Part shown: in pieces, positions 7,351 to 15,645 of the stretch
Numbering within the stretch: the stretch's first letter is position 1
Layout: every line of letters begins with the position of its first letter
The notes under the pieces: model-generated
Database searches by the model: none
The model's input: the letters and a program-made list of their open reading frames with translations, nothing else
What the model was told of the DNA's origin: nothing
Translations under genes and position numbers: made by a program
Assembly: GCF_014212125.1 (NCBI RefSeq)
Contig: NZ_JACJVP010000055.1
Span: forward strand, 1 to 64,000
Length of the DNA: 64,000 nucleotides
Reading direction: 5' to 3'
Source of the DNA: Cohnella nanjingensis
Lineage (GTDB): Bacteria; Bacillota; Bacilli; Paenibacillales; Paenibacillaceae

Positions 7351-8868
7351 ATGTCGTTCAAGATTGCATTCATCGGAGCGGGGAGCATCGGGTTCACCCG
7401 CGGATTGCTGCGCGATCTGCTCAGCGTGCCCGAATTTCACAACGTGGAAGTTGCGTTTACGGATATCAATCGGCATAACCTGGACATGGTGACGGAGCTG
7501 TGCCGACGGGATATTCGGGAGAACGGCCTGTCCATCCGGATTCAGCCCACGACCGATCGCCGGACGGCGCTGAAGGACGCCAAATACGTCATCTGCACCA
7601 TCCGCGTCGGCGGCTTGGAGGCGTTCGCGACGGACGTCGACATTCCCCTGAAGTACGGCGTCGACCAGTGCGTCGGCGATACGCTGTGCGCGGGCGGCAT
7701 CATGTACGGGCAGCGCGGCATCGCGGAGATGCTGAGCATCTGCAAGGATATTCGCGAAGTCGCCGCCGAGGACGTGACGCTGCTCAACTATGCGAACCCG
7801 ATGGCGATGCTCACCTGGGCGTGCAACAAGTACGGCGGCGTACGGACGATCGGCCTGTGCCACGGCGTGCAGGGCGGCCATTGGCAGATCGCGCAAGCGT
7901 TCGGGCTCGAGACGGAGGACGTCGATATCGTCTGCGCGGGCATCAACCACCAGACGTGGTACGTTCAGATCCGGCACAACGGCGAGGACCTGACCGGCAA
8001 GCTGCTGGAGGCGTTCGAGAAGCACGAAGACTTCAGCCGTACGGAAAAGGTGCGCATCGACATGCTGCGCCGTTTCGGCTATTACAGCACCGAGTCGAAC
8101 GGCCACCTGAGCGAATACGTCCCGTGGTATCGCAAGCGTCCGGACGAGATCAACGATTGGATCGACCTGGGCAGCTGGATCAACGGCGAGACCGGCGGCT
8201 ACCTGCGCGTCTGCACCGAAGGCCGCAACTGGTTCGAGACGGACTTCCCGAACTGGATGAAGGATCCGGCGCTGAAGTATGAAGCTTCCGAACGCAGCCA
8301 CGAGCACGGCTCCTACATCATCGAAGGGCTCGAGACCGGTCGCGTCTACCGCGGACACTTCAACGTCGTGAACGACGGCGTCATCGCGAATCTGCCGGCC
8401 GACGCGATCATCGAAGCGCCGGGCTACGTCGACCGCAACGGCGTGTCGATGCCGCGCATCGGCGACTTGCCGCTCGGCCCCGCCGCCGTCTGCAACGTCA
8501 GCATTTCGGTACAGCGCCTCGCCGTAGAAGCGGCCGTAAGCGGCGACGACAAGCTGCTGCGCCAGGCGTTCATGATGGATCCGCTCGTCGGCGCGGTGTG
8601 CAACCCGAAGGAGATCTGGCAGATGGTCGACGAGATGCTCGTCGCGCAGGAGAAGTGGCTGCCGCAATACGGCCCGGCCATCGCCGAAGCGAAGGCGCGC
8701 CTCGCGTCCGGCAATCTGCTGCCGACCCGCGAAGGGTATCAGGGTGCCGCACGCCTGAAGGTGAAGACGGTCGAGGAGATGCGGCAGGACCGCGAAGCCG
8801 CGAACAAGAACGCCGGCGAGTCCGACAAGGGCAAAGACCGCGCGACCGCCGCGCATGAAGGCGGATAG
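7351..8868 (+). CDS. GH4 family alpha-galactosidase / alpha-glucosidase (NAD- and Mn-dependent)
   Basis: About 505 aa. The N-terminal Rossmann GAGSIG (residues 9-14) binds NAD, and C170-H171 (in LCHGVQ) and H200 (in GINHQTW) match the metal-ligand Cys and His of the MelA/AglA branch. GH4 enzymes use an oxidation-elimination mechanism and act on alpha-galactosides, alpha-glucosides or alpha-glucuronides; which one cannot be settled here. The ATG at 7351 fits GGAGG at 12 nt, because a TTG at 7339 would touch the Shine-Dalgarno. A TACAAT (7305-7310) is a candidate -10. The C-terminal ~25 residues are Lys/Glu/Asp-rich and probably disordered. Confidence 0.9.
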   Translation: MSFKIAFIGAGSIGFTRGLLRDLLSVPEFHNVEVAFTDINRHNLDMVTELCRRDIRENGLSIRIQPTTDRRTALKDAKYVICTIRVGGLEAFATDVDIPLKYGVDQCVGDTLCAGGIMYGQRGIAEMLSICKDIREVAAEDVTLLNYANPMAMLTWACNKYGGVRTIGLCHGVQGGHWQIAQAFGLETEDVDIVCAGINHQTWYVQIRHNGEDLTGKLLEAFEKHEDFSRTEKVRIDMLRRFGYYSTESNGHLSEYVPWYRKRPDEINDWIDLGSWINGETGGYLRVCTEGRNWFETDFPNWMKDPALKYEASERSHEHGSYIIEGLETGRVYRGHFNVVNDGVIANLPADAIIEAPGYVDRNGVSMPRIGDLPLGPAAVCNVSISVQRLAVEAAVSGDDKLLRQAFMMDPLVGAVCNPKEIWQMVDEMLVAQEKWLPQYGPAIAEAKARLASGNLLPTREGYQGAARLKVKTVEEMRQDREAANKNAGESDKGKDRATAAHEGG

Positions 8869-8940
8869 CAAGATGTTGGTGATTGGAGCCGTTCCCGGGT
8901 TGCGGGGGCGGCTTCTGTTTGATGACGAAGGGTGAGAACG

Positions 8941-9189
8941 CCGCAGCAGCCAAAATTCCGCCAATGTAGGTAATTAAACTACCTACATTCGCCGCAGCAG
9001 CCAAAATTCCGCCGATGTAGGTAATTAAACTACCTACATTCGCCGCAGCAGCCAAAGTTCCGCCAATGTAGGTAAATAAACTACCTACATTCACCGCAGC
9101 AGCCAAAGTTCCGCCAATGTAGGTAAATAAACTACCTACATTCGCCGCAGCAGCCAAAATTCCGCCGATGTAGGTAAATAGACTACCTA
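8941..9189. repeat. Hairpin array 2: five 51-bp units
   Basis: Units start at 8941, 8992, 9043, 9094 and 9145 with an exact 51-bp period. Each holds a 10-bp-arm hairpin (AATGTAGGTA, 7-nt AT-rich loop, TACCTACATT; first copy 8963-8989) and a 24-bp spacer (CGCCGCAGCAGCC then AAAATTCCGCC). Loops vary between units (ATTAAAC, AATAAAC, AATAGAC). The array lies between convergent genes, 70 bp after the GH4 stop. Confidence 0.95.
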
Positions 9190-9194
9190 CATTC

Positions 9195-9370
9195 GCCGCC
9201 TGGCGACCACGAAACGCTCCTAGCCCGTCCCGCTATCGCGCGAACGATGGCTTTTTCCACTCGTCTTCGTTCTCTTTCCTCAGCCAATCCGCCCGCCGCA
9301 TTCTCCATCATCGGCTATCCGCCGTCGGCTTCACCCTCAGCTTTCGCCCTCAGTCAATCTCCATCCGCCC
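9195..9370. other. Pyrimidine-rich spacer with no recognised element
   Basis: The 175 bp between hairpin array 2 and the end of the AraC gene are C/T-rich on the plus strand. I see no coding signal, hairpin terminator or repeat. Confidence 0.4.
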
Positions 9371-10261
9371 CTACTCCGACCGCCGCGCCTGCGAGGGGGT
9401 TCGCCCTTTGTATTGCTTGAACATTTTCGTGAAATAGTTCGGATTGCCGCAGCCGACGCGCTCCGCGACCTCGGTGACGGTCAGATCGCCTTCGCCGAGC
9501 AGGCGCTCGGCCACGTTCATGCGATGCTGATTGACGTAGTCGATGAAGGTGCGGCCGGTGGCGTTTTTAAAGATCTTGCAGAAATGATAAGGATTCAGGT
9601 TGACGAGCTTGGCCGCGTCGTTCACCGTCAGCTTGGCCGCGTAGTGCGATTCGATGTGCAGGATCAGTTGCTTGAACCGCTCCATGCGCTTGCCGCCGGC
9701 GGCAAGCGGGCCGTCCGATCCCCGTTCGGGCAGGTAGGCGCGCGACAGCAGCGTGAACAGCAGGTACAGATGCGCCTTGACCGCGAGTTCGTACGCGCGC
9801 GGCTTGCGCTCGAACTCCTCGACCAGTCGGTGCACCTGCTCCCGGAAAGGGGCGTTCTGTGCAGCCGCGCCGTCCAGCCGGATCGGATACCGGAGCTGCC
9901 CTTCGAGATAGGGGGTCAGGAACCGTTCATGCGCCGGATCGAAAGGGAGACCGCCGAGCAGCGAACGGTTGAAGACGATCGACAGGTATTCGATCTCCTC
10001 CTCGACGGCGGCGTATCCGACATGCAAGGCGCCGGAAGGAACGATCAGCAGATCCCCGGGTTCGGCTTCGAACGGCTGGCTGTCGATGTGGAAGACGGCT
10101 TTTCCGCGCACCGCGTAGATCAATTCGAAGTGATCGTGCCAATGCAGATAAAGCGCGCTTCTTCCTCTCGCGCCCGGGGCGCAAAGGTTGCGGAACACGT
10201 TCAAAGGGTAAGCGTTCACATTCAACCACGTGTCTTCGCGCAATTCGCTGGGACGGGTCAT
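9371..10261 (-). CDS. AraC-family transcriptional regulator
   Basis: A 296-aa regulator. The N-terminal cupin (LHWHDHFELIYA, then GDLLIVPSGALHVG) is the likely sensor, and the C-terminal HTH_18 covers about residues 195-290 (NPYHFCKIFKNATG and GCGNPNYFTKMFKQYKG). AAAGGAG precedes the ATG. It is divergent from the sugar isomerase/oxidoreductase pair beginning at 10393, so the 130-bp shared region should hold both promoters; a TATAAT at 10340-10345 is a candidate -10 for the plus-strand genes. Confidence 0.88.
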   Translation of the reverse strand: MTRPSELREDTWLNVNAYPLNVFRNLCAPGARGRSALYLHWHDHFELIYAVRGKAVFHIDSQPFEAEPGDLLIVPSGALHVGYAAVEEEIEYLSIVFNRSLLGGLPFDPAHERFLTPYLEGQLRYPIRLDGAAAQNAPFREQVHRLVEEFERKPRAYELAVKAHLYLLFTLLSRAYLPERGSDGPLAAGGKRMERFKQLILHIESHYAAKLTVNDAAKLVNLNPYHFCKIFKNATGRTFIDYVNQHRMNVAERLLGEGDLTVTEVAERVGCGNPNYFTKMFKQYKGRTPSQARRSE

Positions 10262-10392
10262 CTAGGCGCGCTCCTTTCTCTCGCAAGATCGGGCTACAAA
10301 ACCACAAGATTATATAGAGAACATACGGAAACATCCAGCTATAATCGGGGTATCGTCACTAATATAGCTTAATATAGGAGTGGTTCACAACC

Positions 10393-11280
10393 ATGTACCA
10401 ACCCTTGAGAATCGGCACCCTGGTCGGCGGCCACGACGCCGTCCGCGTCATCCCGCAGATCGCCCCGCACGGCTTCGAGTCGTTCGCACTGACTTACTGG
10501 CAATCGACCGGTACGGCCGATCTGGCTGAAACCGCCAAGCAGGTGCGCGAAGCCATCGGAGACCGCGACATCGTCATCTCGAGCATCGGCGTGTTCGGCA
10601 ATCCGCTGACGGGCGCCGGGGACAACGCGGATACGCTTGCGAGCTGGGAGCGGCTTATCGACAACGCGTTTCATTTCGGCACCGATCTGGTCACCGGCTT
10701 CACCGGCAGGATCACAGACCGTCCGATCGACGAGTCCATCCCGAAGTTCGCTGAAGTGTTCGGCGAGTTGTCGCGGCGGGCAGCGGACCGCGGCGTTCGG
10801 ATCGCATTCGAGAATTGCGACATGGACGGCACCTGGAAGACGGGGGATTGGAACATCGCGCACAATCCTACGGCTTGGGAGATGATGTTCAACGCGGTGC
10901 CCGCCGACAATATCGGTCTGGAATGGGAACCTTGTCATCAGATGGTCAGCCTGATCGATCCGATCCCGCAGCTGCGCAAGTGGGTGGACAAGGTATTCCA
11001 CGTCCACGGCAAAGACGCCACGATCGCCTGGGACATCGTCAAGGAATACGGCGTGCACGGCCCGAAGACGTTCGCATGGCATCGGACGCCGGGCTTCGGT
11101 GATACGAACTGGTCAGACGTCGTCACGATTTTGCGGCAAGCGGGATATCGGGGGACGATCGATATCGAAGGCTGGCACGATCCGGTCTACAAGGACGAGC
11201 TCGAGATGACCGGACAGGTGCATGCCTTGAACTACCTCAAGCGCTGCCGCGGAGGAGACTTCGTCCCGAACCCGGCGTGA
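10393..11280 (+). CDS. Sugar phosphate isomerase/epimerase family (xylose isomerase-like TIM barrel)
   Basis: A 295-aa AP-endonuclease-2/xylose-isomerase-like barrel. Conserved metal-site segments are visible: IAFENCD near residue 140, LEWEPCH near 178, KVFHVHGKD near 204 and TIDIEGWHD near the C-terminus. The family isomerises or epimerises sugars, sugar acids or inositols. It is followed after 51 nt by a Gfo/Idh/MocA oxidoreductase, a pairing typical of polyol, inositol or uronate catabolism, and it is divergent from an AraC regulator. The exact substrate cannot be read from sequence. Confidence 0.85.
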   Translation: MYQPLRIGTLVGGHDAVRVIPQIAPHGFESFALTYWQSTGTADLAETAKQVREAIGDRDIVISSIGVFGNPLTGAGDNADTLASWERLIDNAFHFGTDLVTGFTGRITDRPIDESIPKFAEVFGELSRRAADRGVRIAFENCDMDGTWKTGDWNIAHNPTAWEMMFNAVPADNIGLEWEPCHQMVSLIDPIPQLRKWVDKVFHVHGKDATIAWDIVKEYGVHGPKTFAWHRTPGFGDTNWSDVVTILRQAGYRGTIDIEGWHDPVYKDELEMTGQVHALNYLKRCRGGDFVPNPA

Positions 11281-11331
11281 GTGCGTCTAGGCGGATCTAA
11301 TCTTGAAGCAGGAAGGGAGCGCATACGCAAA

Positions 11332-12366
11332 ATGAGCACATACAAAGTCGTCGTCGCCGGCTGCGGCGGCATGGCCCGTACTTGGGTCGAGTACGCGATC
11401 GCGCGCGAGGATGCGGAGATCGTCGCGCTGGTCGACATCAAGGAGGAGTTCGCGCAGGCCATGGCGGACCGCTACCAGCTCGCCTCCGTTGGCGTCTATA
11501 CCGATTTGAAGCAGGCGATCGAAGGCACGGGCGCGAACGTCGTGTTCGACGTCACGATCCCGGCCAGCCATTTCACGGTCTGCTCGACGGCGCTTCAAGC
11601 GGGCAGCCACGTCTTCGGGGAGAAGCCGATGGCGGCCACGATGGCGGAAGCGCGCGAGCTCATCCGCATCGCGGACGAGAGCGGCCGCTCCTTCGCCGTT
11701 ATGCAGAATCGCCGCTACGACGCGAATATCCGCGCGCTGCGCGAGCTCATCGCCTCCGGGACGATCGGCCGGACCGGCTATATCGGCGCGGACTTTTTCA
11801 TCGGCGCGCACTTCGGCGGCTTCCGCGACGCGATGGATAGCCCGCTCATCCTCGATATGGCCATCCATACGTTCGACCAAGCCCGGTTCATCACCGGCGC
11901 GGACCCGGTCTCGGTCTACTGCCATGAGTTCAATCCTCCGGGCTCCTGGTACGAAGGCAACGCCGCCGCCATCTGCATCTACGAGATGTCGGACGGGTCC
12001 GTCTTCTGCTATCGGGGCTCCTGGTGCGCGGAAGGCGCGCACACCTCGTGGGAGTCGGCGTGGCGCGTGACCGGCGAGCGGGGGACCGCGATCTGGGACG
12101 GGCACGGCGCGCCCTATGCCGAGATCGTCGCTGCCGGCGATCAGGAGGGCAAGTTTCACCGCGATCTCGAGACCGTCGCCGCTTCGTTCGATTGGCAAGG
12201 CCGATCCGGCCATCACGGCTGCCTGGACGAGATGTTCGCTTCCCTCGCGGAAGGCCGTCCGGCCGAGACCGACTGCCGGGACAACATCAAGAGCATGGCG
12301 ATGGTGCTCGGCGCGATCGAGAGCGCGAAGACCGGCCGGAAGGTCGATCTGCGAGAATATTATTGA
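11332..12366 (+). CDS. Gfo/Idh/MocA family NAD(P)-dependent oxidoreductase
   Basis: A 344-aa oxidoreductase. The N-terminal Rossmann motif VVAGCGGMA binds the dinucleotide, and the family EKP motif is E97-K98-P99, with K98 the expected catalytic lysine. A downstream HTFDQARF segment matches the substrate-binding half (a DxAxH-like region with AIHTFDQ). The ATG at 11332 is chosen over 11281 because it starts the Rossmann strand and follows a GGAAGGGAG. It is almost certainly co-transcribed with the sugar isomerase upstream, and a strong terminator follows. Confidence 0.9.
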   Translation: MSTYKVVVAGCGGMARTWVEYAIAREDAEIVALVDIKEEFAQAMADRYQLASVGVYTDLKQAIEGTGANVVFDVTIPASHFTVCSTALQAGSHVFGEKPMAATMAEARELIRIADESGRSFAVMQNRRYDANIRALRELIASGTIGRTGYIGADFFIGAHFGGFRDAMDSPLILDMAIHTFDQARFITGADPVSVYCHEFNPPGSWYEGNAAAICIYEMSDGSVFCYRGSWCAEGAHTSWESAWRVTGERGTAIWDGHGAPYAEIVAAGDQEGKFHRDLETVAASFDWQGRSGHHGCLDEMFASLAEGRPAETDCRDNIKSMAMVLGAIESAKTGRKVDLREYY

Positions 12367-12388
12367 TGGCTGCAGGCCAGTGCGAGAG

Positions 12389-12421
12389 CCGCCGCGGGAC
12401 GATGTCCGCGGCGGTTTTTTT
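12389..12421 (+). terminator. Rho-independent terminator
   Basis: GC-rich stem CCGCCGCGGA with TCCGCGGCGG and a short loop, followed by seven T residues. It closes the isomerase/oxidoreductase operon. Confidence 0.92.
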
Positions 12422-12571
12422 AACGAATCAGAAAGTATAAGTTTCACCTATATTTTGCAGATTCGTCTCCAAAAAAAAGTATACCCGTCTAGGAAGACGG
12501 CGAAGCCGTTTTTACTTGCGTGTCGCCAGCGTCCATTCGCCCTTTTTTAAACGAACAAAAAGAAACATAAC

Positions 12572-12600
12572 TATACACAACCGAACGTTCGTACTATAAT
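12572..12600 (+). promoter_or_regulatory. Candidate sigma-A promoter with palindromic operator
   Basis: TATACA (12572-12577), a 17-bp spacer, and a perfect TATAAT (12595-12600). The spacer contains the 10-bp perfect palindrome CGAACGTTCG at 12582-12591, placed so that a bound repressor would block RNA polymerase. It is 37 bp upstream of the GH88 start. Confidence 0.6.
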
Positions 12601-12637
12601 CCTTGGTAGAATATCATGCGCAAGGGAGAGATCGTAC

Positions 12638-13798
12638 ATGAGTCTATGGGCAGGAGCCATCGAAGACGCGTTAGCCAAGACGCGGAGCAACATCGGCAAA
12701 TTCGGGGACCAATTCCCGCATGTCAGCACGGACGGGGAAGGCGGCAGCCGCTATTCGACGAATCTCAATCCGAACATCGATTGGACGGACGGCTTCTGGT
12801 CGGGCATCCTGTGGCTGGCTTACGAATACAGCGGGGATGAAGCGTACCGGTCAGCCGCGGCCCGCACGGTGGAGAGCTTCCGGCAGCGGCTCGCGAACGG
12901 CGTCGCGCTCGACCATCATGACATCGGCTTCCTCTATTCGCTGTCTGCGAAGGCCCAGTGGATGCTGGAGAAGGACGAATCGGCCCGCCAGCTTACGCTC
13001 GCCGCGGCGGACAAGCTGATGTCGCGCTTCCGCGAGAAGGGGCAGTATATCCAAGCTTGGGGTCCGGAAGGCGACCCGGTGAACGGCGGCCGCATCATCA
13101 TCGACTGCATGCTGAACCTGCCGCTGCTCTATTGGGCGCATCAACAGACGGGCGACGATCGCTACCGGCGAACGGCGGTCGTGCACGCCGACAAGAGCCG
13201 CCGGTTCCTGGTGCGCGGCGACGATTCCTCTTACCATACGTTCCACTTCAACCCCGAGAACGGAGCGCCGATAGGCGGCGATACGCATCAAGGCTATACG
13301 AACGGGTCGACGTGGACCCGGGGCCAAGCTTGGGGCATCTACGGCTTCGCGCTCTCTTATCGTTATACGAAAGACCCGCTGTATCTCGAGACATCGAAAC
13401 GTCTCGCCAAGTATTTCTTGGCGCGTCTGCCCGAAGACGCCGTCGTCTATTGGGATTTCAACGCGCCGGTGAACGCCGGGACGTACCGGGACAGCTCCGC
13501 GTCCGCGATCGCTTCAGCGGGTATCCTTGAGCTGCTCGGCCACCTGGACGCGTCGGATGCCGACCGCGCGCTGCTGGAAGAGGGCGTGCGGCGTTCCATG
13601 AAGGGACTCGTCGAGCATTATTCGACCATCGGCGACGACAGCCGCGAAGGCTTCATTAAGCGCGGCTCCTATCACGTGCTCGGCAACTTTTCCCCGGACG
13701 ATCTGACGATCTGGGGCGACTACTACTATCTGGAAGCGCTCATGCGGCTGGAGCGGGGCATCACCGGCTATTGGTACGAAAAAGGCACGGCATCGTAA
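12638..13798 (+). CDS. GH88 unsaturated glucuronyl hydrolase
   Basis: A 386-aa (alpha/alpha)6-barrel enzyme that removes unsaturated uronic acids left at oligosaccharide ends by polysaccharide lyases. D95 (in HHDIGFLYS) and D156 (in RIIIDCMLN) align with the two essential Asp residues of the Bacillus sp. GL1 enzyme (D88 and D149, a constant offset of 7). The length matches the family. It has no signal peptide, so it acts on imported oligosaccharides in the cytoplasm. It is a single-gene transcription unit with its own promoter, palindromic site and terminator. No lyase or transporter is adjacent. Confidence 0.92.
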   Translation: MSLWAGAIEDALAKTRSNIGKFGDQFPHVSTDGEGGSRYSTNLNPNIDWTDGFWSGILWLAYEYSGDEAYRSAAARTVESFRQRLANGVALDHHDIGFLYSLSAKAQWMLEKDESARQLTLAAADKLMSRFREKGQYIQAWGPEGDPVNGGRIIIDCMLNLPLLYWAHQQTGDDRYRRTAVVHADKSRRFLVRGDDSSYHTFHFNPENGAPIGGDTHQGYTNGSTWTRGQAWGIYGFALSYRYTKDPLYLETSKRLAKYFLARLPEDAVVYWDFNAPVNAGTYRDSSASAIASAGILELLGHLDASDADRALLEEGVRRSMKGLVEHYSTIGDDSREGFIKRGSYHVLGNFSPDDLTIWGDYYYLEALMRLERGITGYWYEKGTAS

Positions 13799-13828
13799 CA
13801 GGACTCCTCTTCATCGCATCGCAAGACG

Positions 13829-13850
13829 ACCCGCGACAGCGGGTTTTTTT
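13829..13850 (+). terminator. Rho-independent terminator of the GH88 gene
   Basis: Stem ACCCGC/GCGGGT with a 4-nt loop and a T-run to 13850, 30 bp past the stop codon. Confidence 0.88.
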
Positions 13851-14067
13851 GCGTTCGTCTGCTCGCATAAGTGTCGTCTGTCCTTCTCTGTATCGTGCTC
13901 CGATTGCTAAGCTTCGCCACCGACGAAGGACGGCGAAGGCCCGGTTTTCCATGGCGGAAAAAATAAGCGCATCCTCGTTCCGCCGCAGCGAGCCCTCTGT
14001 ACTGTTCCGCTTGTCCAAGCGCATATAACAAAAGAAGAATGTCCACGAGCGAAGGGGGAACCGCCGT

Positions 14068-14505
14068 TTGGAACCTTGGACGATATGGCTAATCGTCGGG
14101 CTCGCGCTCATCATCCTGGAGATCATGTCGCTTACATTTTATTTATTGTGTCTTGGGCTCGGCGCGCTAGCAGGCGCGCTCGTCGCCGGGCTGGCGCCGG
14201 ACAGCCGTCTCGCGTCCTATCTCGTCGCCGCCGCGGTGGCCATCGTGCTAACCGTCCTGGCCAAGCCGCTCACCCGCCGCCTGAACAAGGGCCGCGGCTT
14301 CCGGGATGCGATCGAGAATCTGGTCGGCATGCAGGGCGTCGTCGTCGAGGCGATCGATCCGGGCAAGCCGGGCATCGTGCGGATTGGCAATGAGACTTGG
14401 AGCGCAAGCGCGGCGGAACCGATCGGAGCGGGCGAGACCGTCGTCGTCCGGAAGCGGGGAACGACCGTGCTGGAAGTCGCGAAGAGAACGGGAGGAGATG
14501 CTTAG
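14068..14505 (+). CDS. NfeD-like membrane protein
   Basis: A 145-aa protein with two or three N-terminal transmembrane segments (about residues 5-66) and a C-terminal OB-fold-like domain (about 80-140, with GMQGVVVEAIDPGKPG and VRIGNETWSA). This is the short NfeD form without the protease domain. It starts at TTG after AGGGGGA. It abuts the SPFH gene with no gap, the usual NfeD-stomatin pairing, where NfeD anchors and supports a flotillin/stomatin-type membrane scaffold. Confidence 0.9.
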   Translation: MEPWTIWLIVGLALIILEIMSLTFYLLCLGLGALAGALVAGLAPDSRLASYLVAAAVAIVLTVLAKPLTRRLNKGRGFRDAIENLVGMQGVVVEAIDPGKPGIVRIGNETWSASAAEPIGAGETVVVRKRGTTVLEVAKRTGGDA

Positions 14506-15432
14506 ATGGGCATTGCGATCGTCGTTGTCATTCTGGTGCTGGCCGTCGTCTTTGTCGGTTTCTCGCTCAAGATCGTGCCGCAGCAAAAGGTAGGCGTCGT
14601 CGAGCGGCTCGGCAAGTTCAACCGGCTGCTGACGCCGGGGGTGAACATCCTCGTGCCGTTCGTCGATTTTGTCCGGCTGTACCACGATCTCCGCATTCAG
14701 CAGGCACACGTGCCCCCGCAGACGGTCATTACGAAGGACAACGTGCAGGTGCAGATCGACACCATCATCTTCTATCAGGTGGTGGCGCCCGAAGAAGCGA
14801 CCTACGGCATCTCCGATTATGTGTCGGGCGTGCGCAACATCACGACCGCGACGATGCGCCAGATCATCGGCAAGCTCGAGCTCGACGAGACGCTGTCCGG
14901 ACGGGAGCGCATCTCGATCGAGATCCGCATCGCGCTGGACGAGGCGACGGAGAAGTGGGGCGTACGCATCGAGCGCGTCGAAGTGATCGATATCAAGCCA
15001 CCTTCCGACATTCAGGATGCGATGGATAAGCAGATGAAGGCGGAGCGCAGCAAACGCGCGATCGTGCTGGAGGCCGAAGCCGCCAAGCAGGATATGATCC
15101 TGCGGGCGGAAGGCGACAAGCAGAGCAAGATTCTGAAGGCCGAGGGCGACAAGGAAGCCCGCATCCGGGAGGCCGAGGGTCTCCGGCAGGCGCAGGAGCT
15201 GGAAGCGCTCGGCCGGGCGAAGGCGATCCAGGCGGTGGCAGAGGCAGAGAAGCAGCGGATCGAGCTGCTGCGCGCGGCGGAGCTCGACGAGAACGTGCTC
15301 GCCTACAAGTCGTTCGAGGCGCTGGCAGAGATCGCCAAGGGACCGGCGAACAAGGTGTTCCTCCCGTCCAGCACGGTAGATGCGCTAGGCAGCGTGGGTG
15401 CGATCGGAGAACTGTTCAAGTCGACCAAATGA
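14506..15432 (+). CDS. SPFH/Band 7 (stomatin-type) membrane scaffold protein
   Basis: A 308-aa protein with one N-terminal transmembrane anchor (residues 3-21), a Band 7/PHB domain (about 24-190, with the signature VGVVERLGKFNR and PFVDFVRLYHDLRI), then an Ala/Glu-rich coiled coil with repeated AEGDKxxKI motifs (about 190-270). The family forms oligomeric membrane microdomain scaffolds and often modulates membrane proteases. It follows the NfeD gene directly, so the two proteins should form a complex. Confidence 0.93.
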   Translation: MGIAIVVVILVLAVVFVGFSLKIVPQQKVGVVERLGKFNRLLTPGVNILVPFVDFVRLYHDLRIQQAHVPPQTVITKDNVQVQIDTIIFYQVVAPEEATYGISDYVSGVRNITTATMRQIIGKLELDETLSGRERISIEIRIALDEATEKWGVRIERVEVIDIKPPSDIQDAMDKQMKAERSKRAIVLEAEAAKQDMILRAEGDKQSKILKAEGDKEARIREAEGLRQAQELEALGRAKAIQAVAEAEKQRIELLRAAELDENVLAYKSFEALAEIAKGPANKVFLPSSTVDALGSVGAIGELFKSTK

Positions 15433-15440
15433 GCTAAGGC

Positions 15441-15510
15441 CCAAACACCATCTAGGTTCAAAACACCATCTAGTTCAAAACGCCATCTCAGATCGATAAA
15501 CGCCATCCCG
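15441..15510. repeat. Short degenerate direct repeats (CAAAACACCATCT type)
   Basis: Four imperfect copies of an AAACRCCATC motif at roughly 15442, 15460, 15477 and 15498 (spacing about 18-21 bp), directly after the SPFH stop codon. There is no palindrome within a unit, unlike the hairpin arrays. Confidence 0.6.
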
Positions 15511-15513
15511 TGC

Positions 15514-15557
15514 AAAAGGCATCCTCCCTGCCCTAGGGCAGTCGAAGATGCCTTTTT
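15514..15557. terminator. Bidirectional terminator between convergent genes
   Basis: AAAAGGCATC pairs with GATGCCTTTTT around an inner perfect palindrome (CTGCCCTAGGGCAG). It serves the SPFH operon on the plus strand and, with its A-run, can also act on the minus strand. Confidence 0.85.
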
Positions 15558-15645
15558 GTCATCCGTTTACCTCTGAACGCAGCTGCCTGCCCCATTTAGA
15601 GCAAAAGAGTCGTTGCACATTTACGCAACTAATATCCCTGCAAGG

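Noticed and set aside
8570-9157. Minus-strand frame through array 2 encoding a 17-residue repeat (NVGSLFTYIGG type)
   Set aside because: 51 bp is divisible by three, so any open frame gives a 17-aa repeat. It runs antisense into the GH4 gene, has no ribosome-binding site, and the analogous array 1 has a 52-bp period that cannot code.
10340-10345. Complete promoter for the sugar isomerase operon
   Set aside because: The TATAAT is good but no -35 box lies at 16-18 bp, so it is mentioned only with the gene; an AraC activator could substitute for the -35.
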